Assembly (NCBI GenBank): GCA_947172415.1
Contig: OX359190.1
Coordinates: 248,001-312,000, forward strand
Origin: Chondrosia reniformis
Lineage: Eukaryota > Porifera > Demospongiae > Chondrillida > Chondrillidae
Length of the DNA: 64,000 nt
Direction: 5' to 3'
A program made the position numbers and the translations under genes. This document shows positions 1 to 10,871 of this stretch, piece by piece. How positions within the stretch are numbered: position 1 is the first letter of the stretch; every line of letters begins with the position of its first letter. The notes beneath the pieces are model-generated. The model was not told the origin of the DNA. It saw nothing but the letters and a program-made list of their open reading frames with translations, and did not search any database.

Positions 1-527
1 TTTGATGTTCACTCATATTTGCCCTATATCTCACCATACTTTAAATTTGTATACAAGAATCTAATGTACATTTAATGCTGTAACTCTGTCAATTGGAAAG
101 ATGTGAAGCTGGAACTTGTTGTCAGCATTCACAGACATCCTTAAAGCATATCCAAAGAGTTTTACAGATTTTGATGTTCTATCATATTTGCCCTATTTCT
201 CACCATACATTAAATTTGTATAGCAGAATCTAATGTACATTTAGTGCTGTAACTCTGTCAATTGGAAAGATGTGAAGCTGAAACTTCCTGTCAGCATTCA
301 CAGCTATCCTTAAAGCATATCCAAAGAGTTTTACAAATTTTGATGTTCACTCATATTTGCCCTATATCTCACCATACTTTAAATTTGTATACAAGAATCT
401 AATCTACATTTAGTGCCGTTCCTCTGTCAATTGGAAAGATATGAAGCTGAAACCTCTTGGCTGTATGCACATATAGCTATACAGTATATCCTGCTAGTTT
501 TGTAAAATTTCAAAAAAGGATACCTGA
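1..527 (+). repeat. AT-rich satellite, about 170-bp monomer, diverged variant
   Basis: About three head-to-tail monomers that begin near TTGATGTTCACTCATATTTG and share the boxes CCCTATATCTCACCATAC, GTGCTGTAACTCTGTCAATT and TCAGCATTCACAG. They are diverged relatives of the longer array that follows: TCTGTCAATTGG replaces TCTTCCAAATGA. No gene is seen here. Confidence 0.9.
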
Positions 528-1180
528 GTTACTGCAGATCGAATAATACCCTATTCTAAAGTATTGAAGATTCGCCAACCACAAGCGTTTTCATAGGCAA
601 TTACTTTATTTAAATAGAAGATAAAACCTTATAATAGTAGGCCTACCTGGACACATCTCTATGGTGGTTGCGGTTCCCATAGAGGTTGGTAGCGCTTAGA
701 CTCTGAAGCTGTCTCCTAATCGGTTGGTGCCATAGAGACGTGCTCACCAATAATCCGGATTTCGGGGGGGTTCCACGTAATGTGGGATTGGCATCTGATA
801 TCTTAGGATTCATATGAGTCGGCCATATCGAGAAGAACTGGTTCTTCTCACGTAAGTGACACCCAAAGCTCAACTCGGCAGAGCGTTACCACCGATCCCG
901 GCCTCTGAGCGTCGTGGATGGTAGCGTTCGGTATGGTCCAATTTTTTTCCTTTGGAGTTTCTTTAGCAGTCGATTGACGATTTTTCACTTTAGCGACATC
1001 CATATATTATAATATAACAGATACTACGTACTTCAAAAGAATCAAGTATTACAGAGTGAATATCCATGTGTATTAAAATCTTTAAAAGCGTTCTCGTCAT
1101 TCAAAATATACATATAAAAGTACCGTATTTTCAATATTCCCTTCTCTAGGTCGGCCATTTATATTATTACGAAACTCCCG
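528..1180 (-). mobile_element. unclassified satellite-embedded element, copy 1 (short form)
   Basis: This element interrupts the satellite and is nearly identical to 2698-3350. Its core is shared in opposite orientation with 16439, 19706 and 23469. It contains a 76-codon open frame (643-873, minus) and a strong donor-like CAG/GTAGGC at the frame's end. It also holds two short hairpins, one with GAGAAGAA and TTCTTCTC arms and one at 657-684. On the plus strand a tRNA-like A-box (AGCTCAACTCGGCAGAGCG), a weak B-box-like GCGTTCGGTATGG and a T run occur in Pol III order. I cannot assign a transposon family. No clear terminal inverted repeat or target duplication is visible. Confidence 0.6.
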
Positions 1181-1345
1181 TACATTAAATTTCTATACAA
1201 GAATCTAATGTACATTTAGTGCAATAACTCTGTCAATTGGAAAGATGTGAAGCTGAAACTTCTTGTCAACATTCACAGACATACATAGAGCATATCCAAA
1301 GAGTTTTACAAATTTTGATGTTCACTCATATTTGTCCTACGTACG
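1181..1345 (+). repeat. satellite monomer, forward orientation
   Basis: A single forward monomer between element copy 1 and the inverted block. It ends at the palindromic junction TACGTACGTACTTT near 1338-1350. Confidence 0.75.
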
Positions 1346-2536
1346 TACTTTAAATTAAGATATAGAAAGTTAATGTATGGTGAGAGATAGGGCAAATTTT
1401 AAGTTTCATCAAAATTTCACAAACCCATTGGACATGCTCTATAGAGATCTGTGAATGCTGACACAAAGGTTTAGCTTCATATCTCTCCATTTGATAGAGT
1501 TACAGCCCTCAATGTACATTAACTTCTGGTATAGAAAGTTAATGTATGGTGAGAGATAGGGCAAATTTTAAGTTTCATCAAAATTTCACAAACCCATTGG
1601 ACATGTTGTATAGATGTCTGTGAATGCTGACACAAAGGTTTAGTTTCATATCTCTCCATTTGATAGAGTTACAGCCCTCAATGTACATTAAATTAAGATA
1701 TAGAAAGTTAATGTATGGTGAGAGATAGGGCAAATTTTAAGTTTCATCAAAATTTCACAAACCCATTGGACATGCTCTATAGAGATCTGTGAATGCTGAC
1801 ACAAAGGTTTAGCTTCATATCTCTCCATTTGATAGAGTTACAGCCCTCAATGTACATTAAATTAAGATATAGAAATTAAAGTTAATGTATGGTGAGAGAT
1901 AGGGCAAATTTTAAGTTTCATCAGAATTTTACAAACCCATTGGACATGCTCTATAGAAATCTGTGAATGTTGACACAAAGGTTTAGCTTCATATCTCTCC
2001 ATTTGATAGAGTTCCAGCCCTCAATGTACATTAAATTAAGATATAGAAAGTTAATGTATGGTGAGAGATAGGGCAAATTTTAAGTTTTATCAAAATTTCA
2101 AAAACCCATTGGACATGCTCTATAGAGATCTGTGAATGCTGACACCAAGGTTTAGCTTCATATCTCTCCATTTGATAGAGTTACAGCCCTCAATGTACAT
2201 TAACTTCTGGTATTGAAAGTTAATGTATGGTGAGAGATAGGGAAAATTTTAAGTTTCATCAAAATTTCAAAAACCTATTGGACATGTTGTATAGATGTCT
2301 GTGAATGCTGACACAAAGGTTTAGCTTCATATCTCTCCATTTGATAGAGTTCCAGCCCTCAATGTACATTAAATTAAGATATAGAAAGTTAATGTATGGT
2401 GAGAGATAGGGCAAATTTTAAGTTTCATCAAAATTTCACAAACCCATTGGACATGCTCTATAGAGATCTGTGAATGCTGACACAAAGGTTTAGCTTCATA
2501 TCCCTCCATTTGATAGAGTTACAGCCCTCAATGTAC
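1346..2536 (-). repeat. inverted block of the same satellite, about 7 monomers
   Basis: Monomers of about 169-170 bp (GTTAATGTATGGTGAGAGAT recurs at about 1371, 1540 and 1709). Read on the minus strand they align box for box with the forward monomer: TGCCCTATCTCTCACCATAC, the GCTGTAACTC box and the CAGCATTCACAG box. The block is therefore an inversion of one satellite family, not a second family. Confidence 0.85.
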
Positions 2537-2697
2537 GTATCTCACCATACTTTAAATTTGTATACAAGAATCTAATCTACATTTAGTGCTGTAACTCTGT
2601 CAATTGTAAAGATATGAAGCTGAAACTTCTTGGCTGTATGCACATATAGCTATACAGTATATCCTGCTAGTTTTGTAAAATTTCAAAAAAGGATACC
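2537..2697 (+). repeat. satellite monomer, forward orientation
   Basis: Orientation returns to forward at CAATGTACGTATCTCACCATAC. This monomer matches the one that precedes element copy 1 (about 370-527), so the element and its flank were duplicated together with a spacing of 2173 bp. Confidence 0.75.
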
Positions 2698-3350
2698 CGA
2701 GTTACTGCAGATCGAAAAATACCCTATTCTAAAGTATTGAAGATTCGCCAACCACAAGCGTTTTCATAGGCAATTACTTTATTTAAATAGAAGATAAAAC
2801 CTTATAATAGTAGGCCTACCTGGACACATCTCTATGGTGGTTGCGGTTCCCATAGAGGTTGGTAGCGCTTAGACTCTGAAGCTGTCTCCTAATCGGTTGG
2901 TGCCATAGAGACGTGCTCACCAATAATCCGGATTTCGGGGGGGTTCCACGTAATGTGGGATTGGCATCTGATATCTTAGGATTCATATGAGTCGGCCATA
3001 TCGAGAAGAACTGGTTCTTCTCACGCAAGTGACACCCAAAGCTCAACTCGGCAGAGCGTTACCACCGATCCCGGCCTCTGAGCGTCGTGGATGGTAGCGT
3101 TCGGTATGGTCCAATTTTTTTCCTTTGGAGTTTCTTTAGCAGTCGATTGACGATTTTTCACTTTAGCGACATCCATATATTATAATATGGACAGATACTA
3201 CTTCAAAACAATCAAGTATTACAGAGTGAATATCCATGTGTATTAAAATCTTTAAAAGCGTTCTCGTCATTCAAAATATACATATAAAAGTACCGTATTT
3301 TCAATATTCCCTTCTCTAGGTCGGCCATTTATATTATTACGAAACTCCCG
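2698..3350 (-). mobile_element. unclassified satellite-embedded element, copy 2 (short form)
   Basis: Near-identical copy of 528-1180, including the 76-codon frame at 2816-3046 (minus). The flanks on both sides match copy 1, so it arose by segmental duplication of the array, not by a separate insertion. The covarying hairpin is at 2830-2857. Confidence 0.6.
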
Positions 3351-6300
3351 TACATTAAATTTCTATACAAGAATCTAGTGTACATTTAGTGCAATAACTC
3401 TGTCAATTGGAAAGATGTGAAGCTGAAACTTCTTGTCAACATTCACAGACATACATAAAGCATATCCAAAGAGTTTTACAAATTTTGATGTTCACTCATA
3501 TTTGTCCTACGTACATTAACTTCATATAGCAGTAATAAAAAGTACATTAAGGGCTGTAGCTATTCCAAATGAAGAGATATGAATCTGAAACTCTATCTCA
3601 ATATTCACAGAGATGTATAAAAGGCATCCAATGAGTTTTGCAAATTTTGATATTTACTCAAGTTTGCCCTATTTCTCATCATACATTAACTTCATATAGA
3701 TGTAATTTAAAGTACATTAAGCGCTTTAACTCTTCCTAAAGAAAAGATATGAATCTGAAACTCTATCTCAGTATTCACAGAGATGTATGAAAGGCATCCA
3801 ATGAGTTTTGCAAATTTTGATATCTATTCAAATTTGCCTTTTCTCTCACCATACGTACATTAACTTCATATAGATGTAATTTAAAGTACATTAAGAGCTG
3901 TAACTCTTCCAAATGAAGAGATATCAATCTGAAACTCTATCTCAGTATTCACAGAGATGTATGAAAGGCATCCAATGAGTTTTGCAAATTTTGATATTTA
4001 CTCAAATTTGCCCTATCTCTCACTATACATTAACTTCATATAGATGTAATTTAAAGTACATTAAGTGCTGTAACTCTTCCAAATAAAGAGATATGAATCT
4101 GAAACTCTATCTCAGTATTCCCAGAGATGTATGAAAGGCATCCAATGAGTTTTGCAAATTTTGATATTTACTCAAATTTACCCTATATCTCACAATACAT
4201 TAACTTCATATAGATGTAATTTATAGTACATTAAGTGCTGTAACTCTTCCAAATGAAAAGATATAAATCTGAAACTCTATCTCAGTATTCACAGAGATGT
4301 ATGAAAGGCATCCAATGAGTTTTGCAAATTTTGATATTTACTCAAATTTGCCCTATCTCTCACAATACATTAACTTCATATAGATGTAATTTAAAGTACA
4401 TTAAGTGCTGTAACTCTTCCAAATGAAAAGATATGAATCTGAAACTCTATCTCAGTATTCCCAGAGATGTATGAAAGGCATCCAATGAGTTTTGCAAATT
4501 TTGATATTTACTCAAATTTACCCTATATCTCACAATACATTAACTTCATATAGATGTAATTTAAAGTACATTAAGTGCTGTAACTCTTCCAAATGAAAAG
4601 ATATGAATCTGAAACTCTATCTCAGTATTCCTAGAGATGTATGAAAGGCATCCAATGAGTTTTGCAAATTTTGATATTTACTCAAATTTGCCCTATCTCT
4701 CACAATACATTAACTTCATATAGATGTAATTTAAAGTACATTAAGTGCTGTAACTCTTCCTAAAGAAAAGATATGAATCTGAAACTCTATCTCAGTATTC
4801 ACAGAGATGTATGAAAGGCATCCAATGAGTTTTGCAAATTTTGATATCTATTCAAATTTGCCTTTTCTCTCACCATACGTACATTAACTTCATATAGATG
4901 TAATTTAAAGTACATTAAGAGCTGTAACTCTTCCAAATGAAGAGATATCAATCTGAAACTCTATCTCAGTATTCACAGAGATGTATGAAAGGCATCCAAT
5001 GAGTTTTGCAAATTTTGATATTTACTCAAATTTGCCCTATCTCTCACTATACATTAACTTCATATAGATGTAATTTAAAGTACATTAAGTGCTGTAACTC
5101 TTCCAAATAAAGAGATATGAATCTGAAACTCTATCTCAGTATTCCCAGAGATGTATGAAAGGCATCCAATGAGTTTTGCAAATTTTGATATTTACTCAAA
5201 TTTACCCTATATCTCACAATACATTAACTTCATATAGATGTAATTTATAGTACATTAAGTGCTGTAACTCTTCCAAATGAAAAGATATAAATCTGAAACT
5301 CTATCTCAGTATTCACAGAGATGTATGAAAGGCATCCAATGAGTTTTGCAAATTTTGATATTTACTCAAATTTGCCCTATCTCTCACAATACATTAACTT
5401 CATATAGATGTAATTTAAAGTACATTAAGTGCTGTAACTCTTCCAAATGAAAAGATATGAATCTGAAACTCTATCTCAGTATTCCCAGAGATGTATGAAA
5501 GGCATCCAATGAGTTTTGCAAATTTTGATATTTACTCAAATTTACCCTATATCTCACAATACATTAACTTCATATAGATGTAATTTAAAGTACATTAAGT
5601 GCTGTAACTCTTCCAAATGAAAAGATATGAATCTGAAACTCTATCTCAGTATTCCTAGAGATGTATGAAAGGCATCCAATGAGTTTTGCAAATTTTGATA
5701 TTTACTCAAATTTGCCCTATCTCTCACAATACATTAACTTCATATAGATGTAATTTAAAGTACATTAAGTGCTGTAACTCTTCCAAATGAAAAGATATGA
5801 ATCTGAAACTCTATCTCAGTATTCCTAGAGATGTATGAAAGGCATCCAATGAGTTTTGCAAATTTTGATATTTACTCAAATTTGCCCTATCTCTCACAAT
5901 ACATTAACTTCATATAGATGTAATTTAAAGTACATTAAGTGCTGTAACTCTTCCAAATGAAAAGATATAAATCTGAAACTCTATCTCAGTATTCACAGAG
6001 ATGTATGAAAGGCATCCAATGAGTTTTGCAAATTTTGATATTTACTCAAATTTGCCATATCTCTCACAATACATTAACTTCATATAGATGTAATTTAAAG
6101 TACATTAAGTGCTGTAACTCTTCCAAATGAAAAGATATGAATCTGAAACTCTATCTCAGTATTCACAGAGATGTATGAAAGGCATCCAATGAGTTTTGCA
6201 AATTTTGATATTTACTCAAATTTGCCTTATATCTCACCATACATTAACTTCATATAGATGTAATTTAAAGTACATTATTTGCTGTAACTCTTCCAAATGA

Positions 6301-6825
6301 AAAGATATGAATCTGAAACTCTATCTCAGTATTCACAGAGATGTATGAAACGCATCCAATGAGTTTTGCAAATTTTGATGTTTACTCAAATTTACCCTAT
6401 CTCTCACAATACATTAACTTCATATAGATGTAATTTAAAGTACATTAAGTGCTGTAACTCTTCCAAATGAAGAGATATGAATCTGAAACTCTATCTCAGT
6501 ATTCCTAGAGATGTATGAAAGGCATCCAATGAGTTTTGCAAATTTTGATATCTACTCAAATTTACCCTATATCTCACAATACATTAACTTCATATAGATG
6601 TAATTTAAAGTACATTAAGTGCTGTAAGTTTGACAAATGGAGAGATACGAATATGAAACTCTATCTCAGTATTCACAGAGATGTATGAAAGGCATCCAAT
6701 TAATTTTGCAAATTTTGATATTTACTCAAATTTGCCCTATCTCTCACCATACATTAACTTCATATAGATGTAATTTAAAGTACATTAAGTGCTGTAACTC
6801 TTTCATATGAAGGGATATGATTTTT
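3351..6825 (+). repeat. 170-bp satellite array with a 1,024-bp higher-order repeat
   Basis: About 20 monomers with a strict 170-bp period: TAACTTCATA recurs at 4031, 4201, 4371, 4541 and 4711. A six-monomer block from about 3,730 is repeated at a 1,024-bp offset. The shared private variants are GCCTTTTCTCTC at 3836 and 4860, AAATAAAGAG at 4081 and 5105, and TTATAG at 4221 and 5245. The array is AT-rich, has nucleosome-scale periodicity and contains no gene. Confidence 0.92.
3730..5765 (+). repeat. higher-order repeat: two tandem 1,024-bp blocks
   Basis: Two consecutive six-monomer blocks share diagnostic substitutions in the same order and are virtually identical. This indicates recent unequal crossover or amplification within the array. 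The extra 4 bases over six times 170 come from a GTAC insertion before one ATTAAC box. Confidence 0.8.
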
Positions 6826-7440
6826 GGCTTGCTGGTGCTTAAGCCAAAAATGGAGTTGAGTTAATACATATATTATACGTATATTGTTTTTGTAGATTTT
6901 AGTATTTTGAATTATGTTTTTGTGTTAATATGCTACTAACTACTGCTACTTATATAAATCATGTGTGCTTAAAACTATTTAAATATTCCTACCAGTTAGA
7001 ACTTGCGTAGTAAAGACAAAGAAAGTCATCTTTGTCTATAACTACGTATATATGTGCAAACTAACTTTAATTCCAGTTTTGCATCAGTTTCGTTAGCACA
7101 TGCAGTTATATTATAGTTAAGCTTTATTGTTTATGTTGCAAACTATAGATCGATTGTACTATGGTTCGTATCTATACCAGTGGAAGGTACTGACATGTGA
7201 AATACTTATAAAAAGCTCATTCAACTATCTGAAATAATTCGGAAACATTTTGTTGATATATATCAAAACATTGAATAAAGCTTCTAAATACATTCATTGT
7301 ACAAGAAAATAGAAACTTTTGAAAGTGTAAATGAATTTGTAATTTATGCCCACAGCAAACGAGAGTAAGGTTTTTCAAGCAACGATATTAGTAGAGCATT
7401 TGTAATTAAGAAAATGGCTGCTGGCTAATAATTTCAGACG
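6826..7440. other. upstream region of HUS1 copy 1, with array-boundary repeat
   Basis: The satellite stops inside TTTTTGGCTTGCTGGTGCTTAAGCC, a boundary repeat also found at 15,968-16,095 and 25,187-25,350. The rest is colinear with 25,350-25,935 and with 46,175-46,640, so it belongs to the HUS1 duplication. It carries a TATAGATCGATTTTA-like motif also present upstream of the TRIM genes. No coding signal is seen. Confidence 0.6.
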
Positions 7441-7769
7441 ATGCGTTTTAGAGGCAAACTTGAAAATGTTGCAAATATTATGCAGTTAACACGTAATTGT
7501 TCACTCTCTGCTCGCGTTTGTGAGTTTGTAGATCGTTTTCTGTTGCTGCAGGAGTTGTGACTTCATTGAGCAAAGCGAAGAAGGACTGCGTTATCAAACT
7601 GTCTCTAACGAAAGTGTGTTTCATCGGAGTAGAGTCTGGTGTGCTGGGAGGAATCAGTTTGTGGAGCGAGATACAGCAAGTAGGTCTCAGCTGTCCCCAA
7701 CTGTATAGCTACGAGTGGTCGTGATGTTAGAGTAGTGATGACCCACCTCCCCTGGGGTAGACACATGAC

Positions 7770-8010
7770 TGATGTTACTATTGCATTGAATAGTATATAA
7801 AATGTATGTTACTATTGCATTGAATAGTATATAAAATGGGTGTTACCATTGCATTGAATAGTATATAAAATGTATGTGACTATTGCATTGACTAGTATAT
7901 AAAATGGGTGTTACCATTGCATTGAATAGTATATAAAATGTATGTGACTATTGCATTGACTAGTATATAAAATGGGTGTTACTATTGCATTGAATAGTAT
8001 ATAAAATGGG
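7770..8010 (+). repeat. minisatellite in HUS1 intron 2, about 34-35 bp unit
   Basis: About seven units of the type TGTTACTATTGCATTGAATAG plus TATATAAAATG. The same array occurs in the intact copy (26,265-26,510) and in copy 3 (46,930-47,070) with different unit numbers. Confidence 0.9.
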
Positions 8011-8204
8011 TACATACTCCCTGGACGTGTGTCTCACTGTAGAACAAGTACTTTGATGATTATCATATTGAGGGAAGAGACGAGAGAAATGAAATTTATT
8101 TGGAATGCAATTTAGAGCAGTTGTCTCGCGCTCTTAAATCTGCTCAGAATGCTCAACTGTTAAAAATAAAACTTGCCAGAAAGGAGGGAGCCATTTTATC
8201 CATT

Positions 8205-8480
8205 GAAGTCATCCAGGTACTCCCACCCCCCTCCCCTGGGGTAGACACACTTCTGTATATAGTCCAGTCATCCAGGTACTCCCACCCCCCTCCCCTGGGG
8301 TGGACACACCTCTGTATATAGTCCAGTCATCCAGGTACTCCCACCCCCCTCCCCTGGGGTAGACACACCTCTGTATATAGTCCAGTCATCCAGGTACTCC
8401 CACCCCCCTCCCCTGGGGTAGACACACTTCTGTATATAGTCCAGTCATCCAGGTACTCCCACCCCCCTCCCCTGAGGTAT
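8205..8480 (+). repeat. 59-bp minisatellite in HUS1 intron 3, about 4.7 units
   Basis: The unit begins with the 3' end of exon 3 and its splice donor (GTCATCCAG/GTACTCCC) and continues through CCCCTGGGGTAGACACAC and TGTATATAGTCCA. Each unit therefore carries a copy of the exon-intron junction. Unit number differs among HUS1 copies: about 5 here, 11 at 26.7 kb and 26 at 47.3 kb. Confidence 0.92.
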
Positions 8481-9199
8481 AGACTACATTTCTCTATCAT
8501 CCACTGACCTCACTAGACATTTCATACTAACTCTCAATAGATACAGTCAGTTCCACTAAGTTGCTGAAGGTGTTCCTTCTCTCTCTAGCCTACCCTCTCC
8601 AGCATGCAGCGTTAGCTGGTCCACGAGGTCCCAGTAGTGCTAGTTCCTCCTCGACTGTGGGGGGACTACCAGGAGCCAGTAATGCCAGACATCAATGTCA
8701 GCATCTACTTACCTCTCCTCAAGTCCATTAAGACACATGTCAACCGGATGAAACACATTAGCCCATATTTGGTAAGTCTTTAATTCCATATTTGGAAGGC
8801 ATAACCATATTTGGTAGCTCATATGAGCTGTTTCCATTTCAGTATGTTAGTGCCAACATGGCTGGTGAATTTAAACTCAGAGTGGAGACAGATGCAGTTA
8901 CCGTGGGAACACTCTTTTCAAACTTACAGAACCACAGATTTGGTAAGTCATGTCACATGACCCGCATGTGACAGTCATGTGATTGCTTTCTTTACAGATG
9001 GTTGTGATGATCAAGGAGATGCAGAATACATGTTTGAGGCATGTATTAACGGGAAAAGGTTTTCTTCATTTTTGGGGACACCATTTATACCAAATAAGGC
9101 AATTTGTAGTGAGTGGTAATAGCATATGGCTGGCATGCTCATGTTGTATGATAATTGACTTGACACTCAAATCCCGAGTTAAGTTAACAGTTTTAGACT

Positions 9200-9484
9200 T
9201 TGAGCTTCACCACACCCCCATCTTACTTGACCACACCCCCATCTCACTGGACCATCCATTGGTCCACCCGACTTGATGAAGCACTTGCAGATAAATCGTA
9301 TGGGTCTGAAGCAACTGTTGTACTTCTGCCATTGAACTTTCACGAAACCTTGTTATCCAAATGATATAGCGATGACAGGTAATTGGGAATTTTACATTTT
9401 TCATAGACAATGGAAATATATCACAACCTTTGCACAGTGTTCAGTTAACTGTCTCTTTCGACAGTTTATTAGATTTTGTGTTAT
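9200..9484. other. breakpoint region between HUS1 copy 1 and PEX12 copy 1
   Basis: A short CACCACACCCCCATCTTACTT minisatellite lies at 9203-9262, followed by about 190 bp with no match elsewhere in the window. Within it 9265-9364 is open in one frame and reads like coding sequence (RLDEALADKSYGSEATVVLL, ending at TGA). I do not recognise it; it may be an exon remnant of another gene. From about 9455 the sequence joins PEX12 intron 1. Confidence 0.45.
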
Positions 9485-10559
9485 TAGGAGTTTGTAGACT
9501 GTTTGTGGAGTACTTTTACAATTTAGAAAGATTGAAGCCACTCCCCCAACCACGCCTACCTCTGAGGAACCGCCTGTTCTCTCTACTCTTTGTGGTTGGT
9601 CATTAAACACTTTCAACTTGTGCAGTTCAAATGTAGTGACATTGTCCATCTCAGTAGGTAGGACTTCCTTATGTCAAGATGAAAATGGAGGACATTTATC
9701 ATCAGTCTTGTGAGCAGCAGGACAGTGGAGAGACTGTACCACATCAGTGGAAGTGGTTTGTGAAGATGTACCCTATCCTTCATTTCATAGAGGAGGTCAG
9801 TTTAAGTTGTTACCATGGCAACCTAGTCCTCGCCCTACTCTCTCTTCTGTGTAGGTTGTAAAATTGTTGTTTATTTTCTCTTATTTGATTGAGAAAAGTA
9901 AATATTATTCCCTTGAGCAGTGGATGAGTGGAGTGTGTCTGCTGAATTAGGGAGGGGGTAGGAGGAAGTGTCAGGTGAGCTGGGACTAGTAGTTATTGAG
10001 TGTCATCTAAAGGGACACTCGCCAGCTGAAACACCACTTGTATATTCTTGTATATTCTTGTATATTGAAGGGGAAATAAAAGTTATAATTGACTGAGGTC
10101 ATGTATAAATTACTATATATAGAATATTTCCCTTCACTTTCTGGAGTGTGTTTAGCTGTACTTTAGAGAATGCTGAAATAACAGACTAGAAACTCCAACT
10201 GCTCTTTCTAGTTACTAGTAGAGCTCTCTACTTTAGGTGTCTCTCTGTGGTCATGTTGGGAGCAGCCTACGTGCTGAGGTTCCTTGACTGGTGGATGGCA
10301 GAGGAGGGACGCACCGCATTGCAGGCTGTGACTGCCTTACTAAACCCTCCCCCACCCAAGGACACACAGGTAGGATTGTCTTAATGGTTGCTAGGCAACC
10401 ATCTAAAACTGCTGATTCTTGTGTTTACAGGTCCAGAGTCTCTTTCCTGCAAATGTGTGTCCTTTGTGCCACAGTTGCCATAGCAACCCCACCACCCTCA
10501 CTACCTCAGGATATGTCTATTGCTACTCATGTATCATTCCTCATGTTCTTGTCCTCTGA
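9485..10559 (+). pseudogene. PEX12: PEX12 copy 1: peroxisome biogenesis RING protein, pseudogene
   Basis: PEX12 is a membrane RING-finger subunit of the peroxisomal ubiquitin ligase that recycles the import receptor PEX5. Recognisable pieces are exon 2 (VEYFYNLERLKPLPQPRLP), exon 3 (LPYVKMKMEDIYH...HQWKWFVKMYP), exon 4 (LIEKSKYYSLEQWM), exon 5 (MLGAAYVLRFLDWWMAEEG, then NPPPP) and the last exon with the zinc-binding CPLCHSC and TSGYVYCYSC motifs. The first exon is absent, the start of exon 2 is rearranged, and a deletion after IPHV in the last exon brings in a TGA at 10557, removing the terminal CPLT and LYT segments. A possible AATAAA signal lies at 10628. Its 3' end converges on the TRIM gene at 10,872. 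Confidence 0.85.
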
Positions 10560-10871
10560 CTGCCTACACTGGCAGTGTTATATTATACACTTCAAACACA
10601 TAGCTACTGTATAAATATCTAATATTGAAATAAACTATTTCTAATGACATGTGAAATTTCAATATTTAATTCATTTTCAATTGAACAAAGTGACATTGTA
10701 CTGGCTCTTTGAGTGGATGGTAGATTACCAAATAAGGAAAACACTTGAATATAATTTGTAAATAAACATATGAATTGAACTTTAAATTGAAACTGAATAA
10801 ATCATTGTACAACTAATAATTTAATAAATTTGTAAAATGTTCACAGTTAACAACTTGTTCTCTAAAAGTTC
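10560..10871. other. convergent 3' intergenic segment
   Basis: AT-rich segment between convergent PEX12 and TRIM ends. It is conserved in outline in front of every TRIM gene: the motif ACCAAATAAGGAAAACACTTG plus TTTGTAAATAAA recurs at about 10,730, 30,650, 36,900, 43,670, 50,110 and 55,140. It is probably the shared TRIM 3' UTR. Confidence 0.5.

Larger units (their letters stand above)
7441..9118 (+). pseudogene. HUS1: HUS1 copy 1: checkpoint clamp subunit, pseudogene
   Basis: HUS1 is a subunit of the RAD9-RAD1-HUS1 (9-1-1) DNA-damage clamp. Six of the seven exons seen in the intact copy at 25,936 are present: 7441-7492, 7552-7679, 8049-8216, 8589-8771, 8843-8942 and about 8998-9118, with GT-AG borders. 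Recognisable stretches include the start MRFRGKL, SLWSEIQQ, NEIYLE, LSRALKSAQNA and VSIYLPLLK. Exon 4 has an in-frame TAG at 8613-8615, where the intact copy reads CAG for glutamine. The last exon is missing: the sequence leaves HUS1 after exon 6 and enters a CCACACCCC minisatellite. It is therefore a broken, 3'-truncated duplicate. Family recognition is certain; loss of function is inferred from the stop and the missing terminus. Confidence 0.88.

Noticed and set aside
1-6825. CRISPR-like array of regular repeats
   Set aside because: The 170-bp units are continuous satellite with no unique spacers, and the window is plainly eukaryotic.
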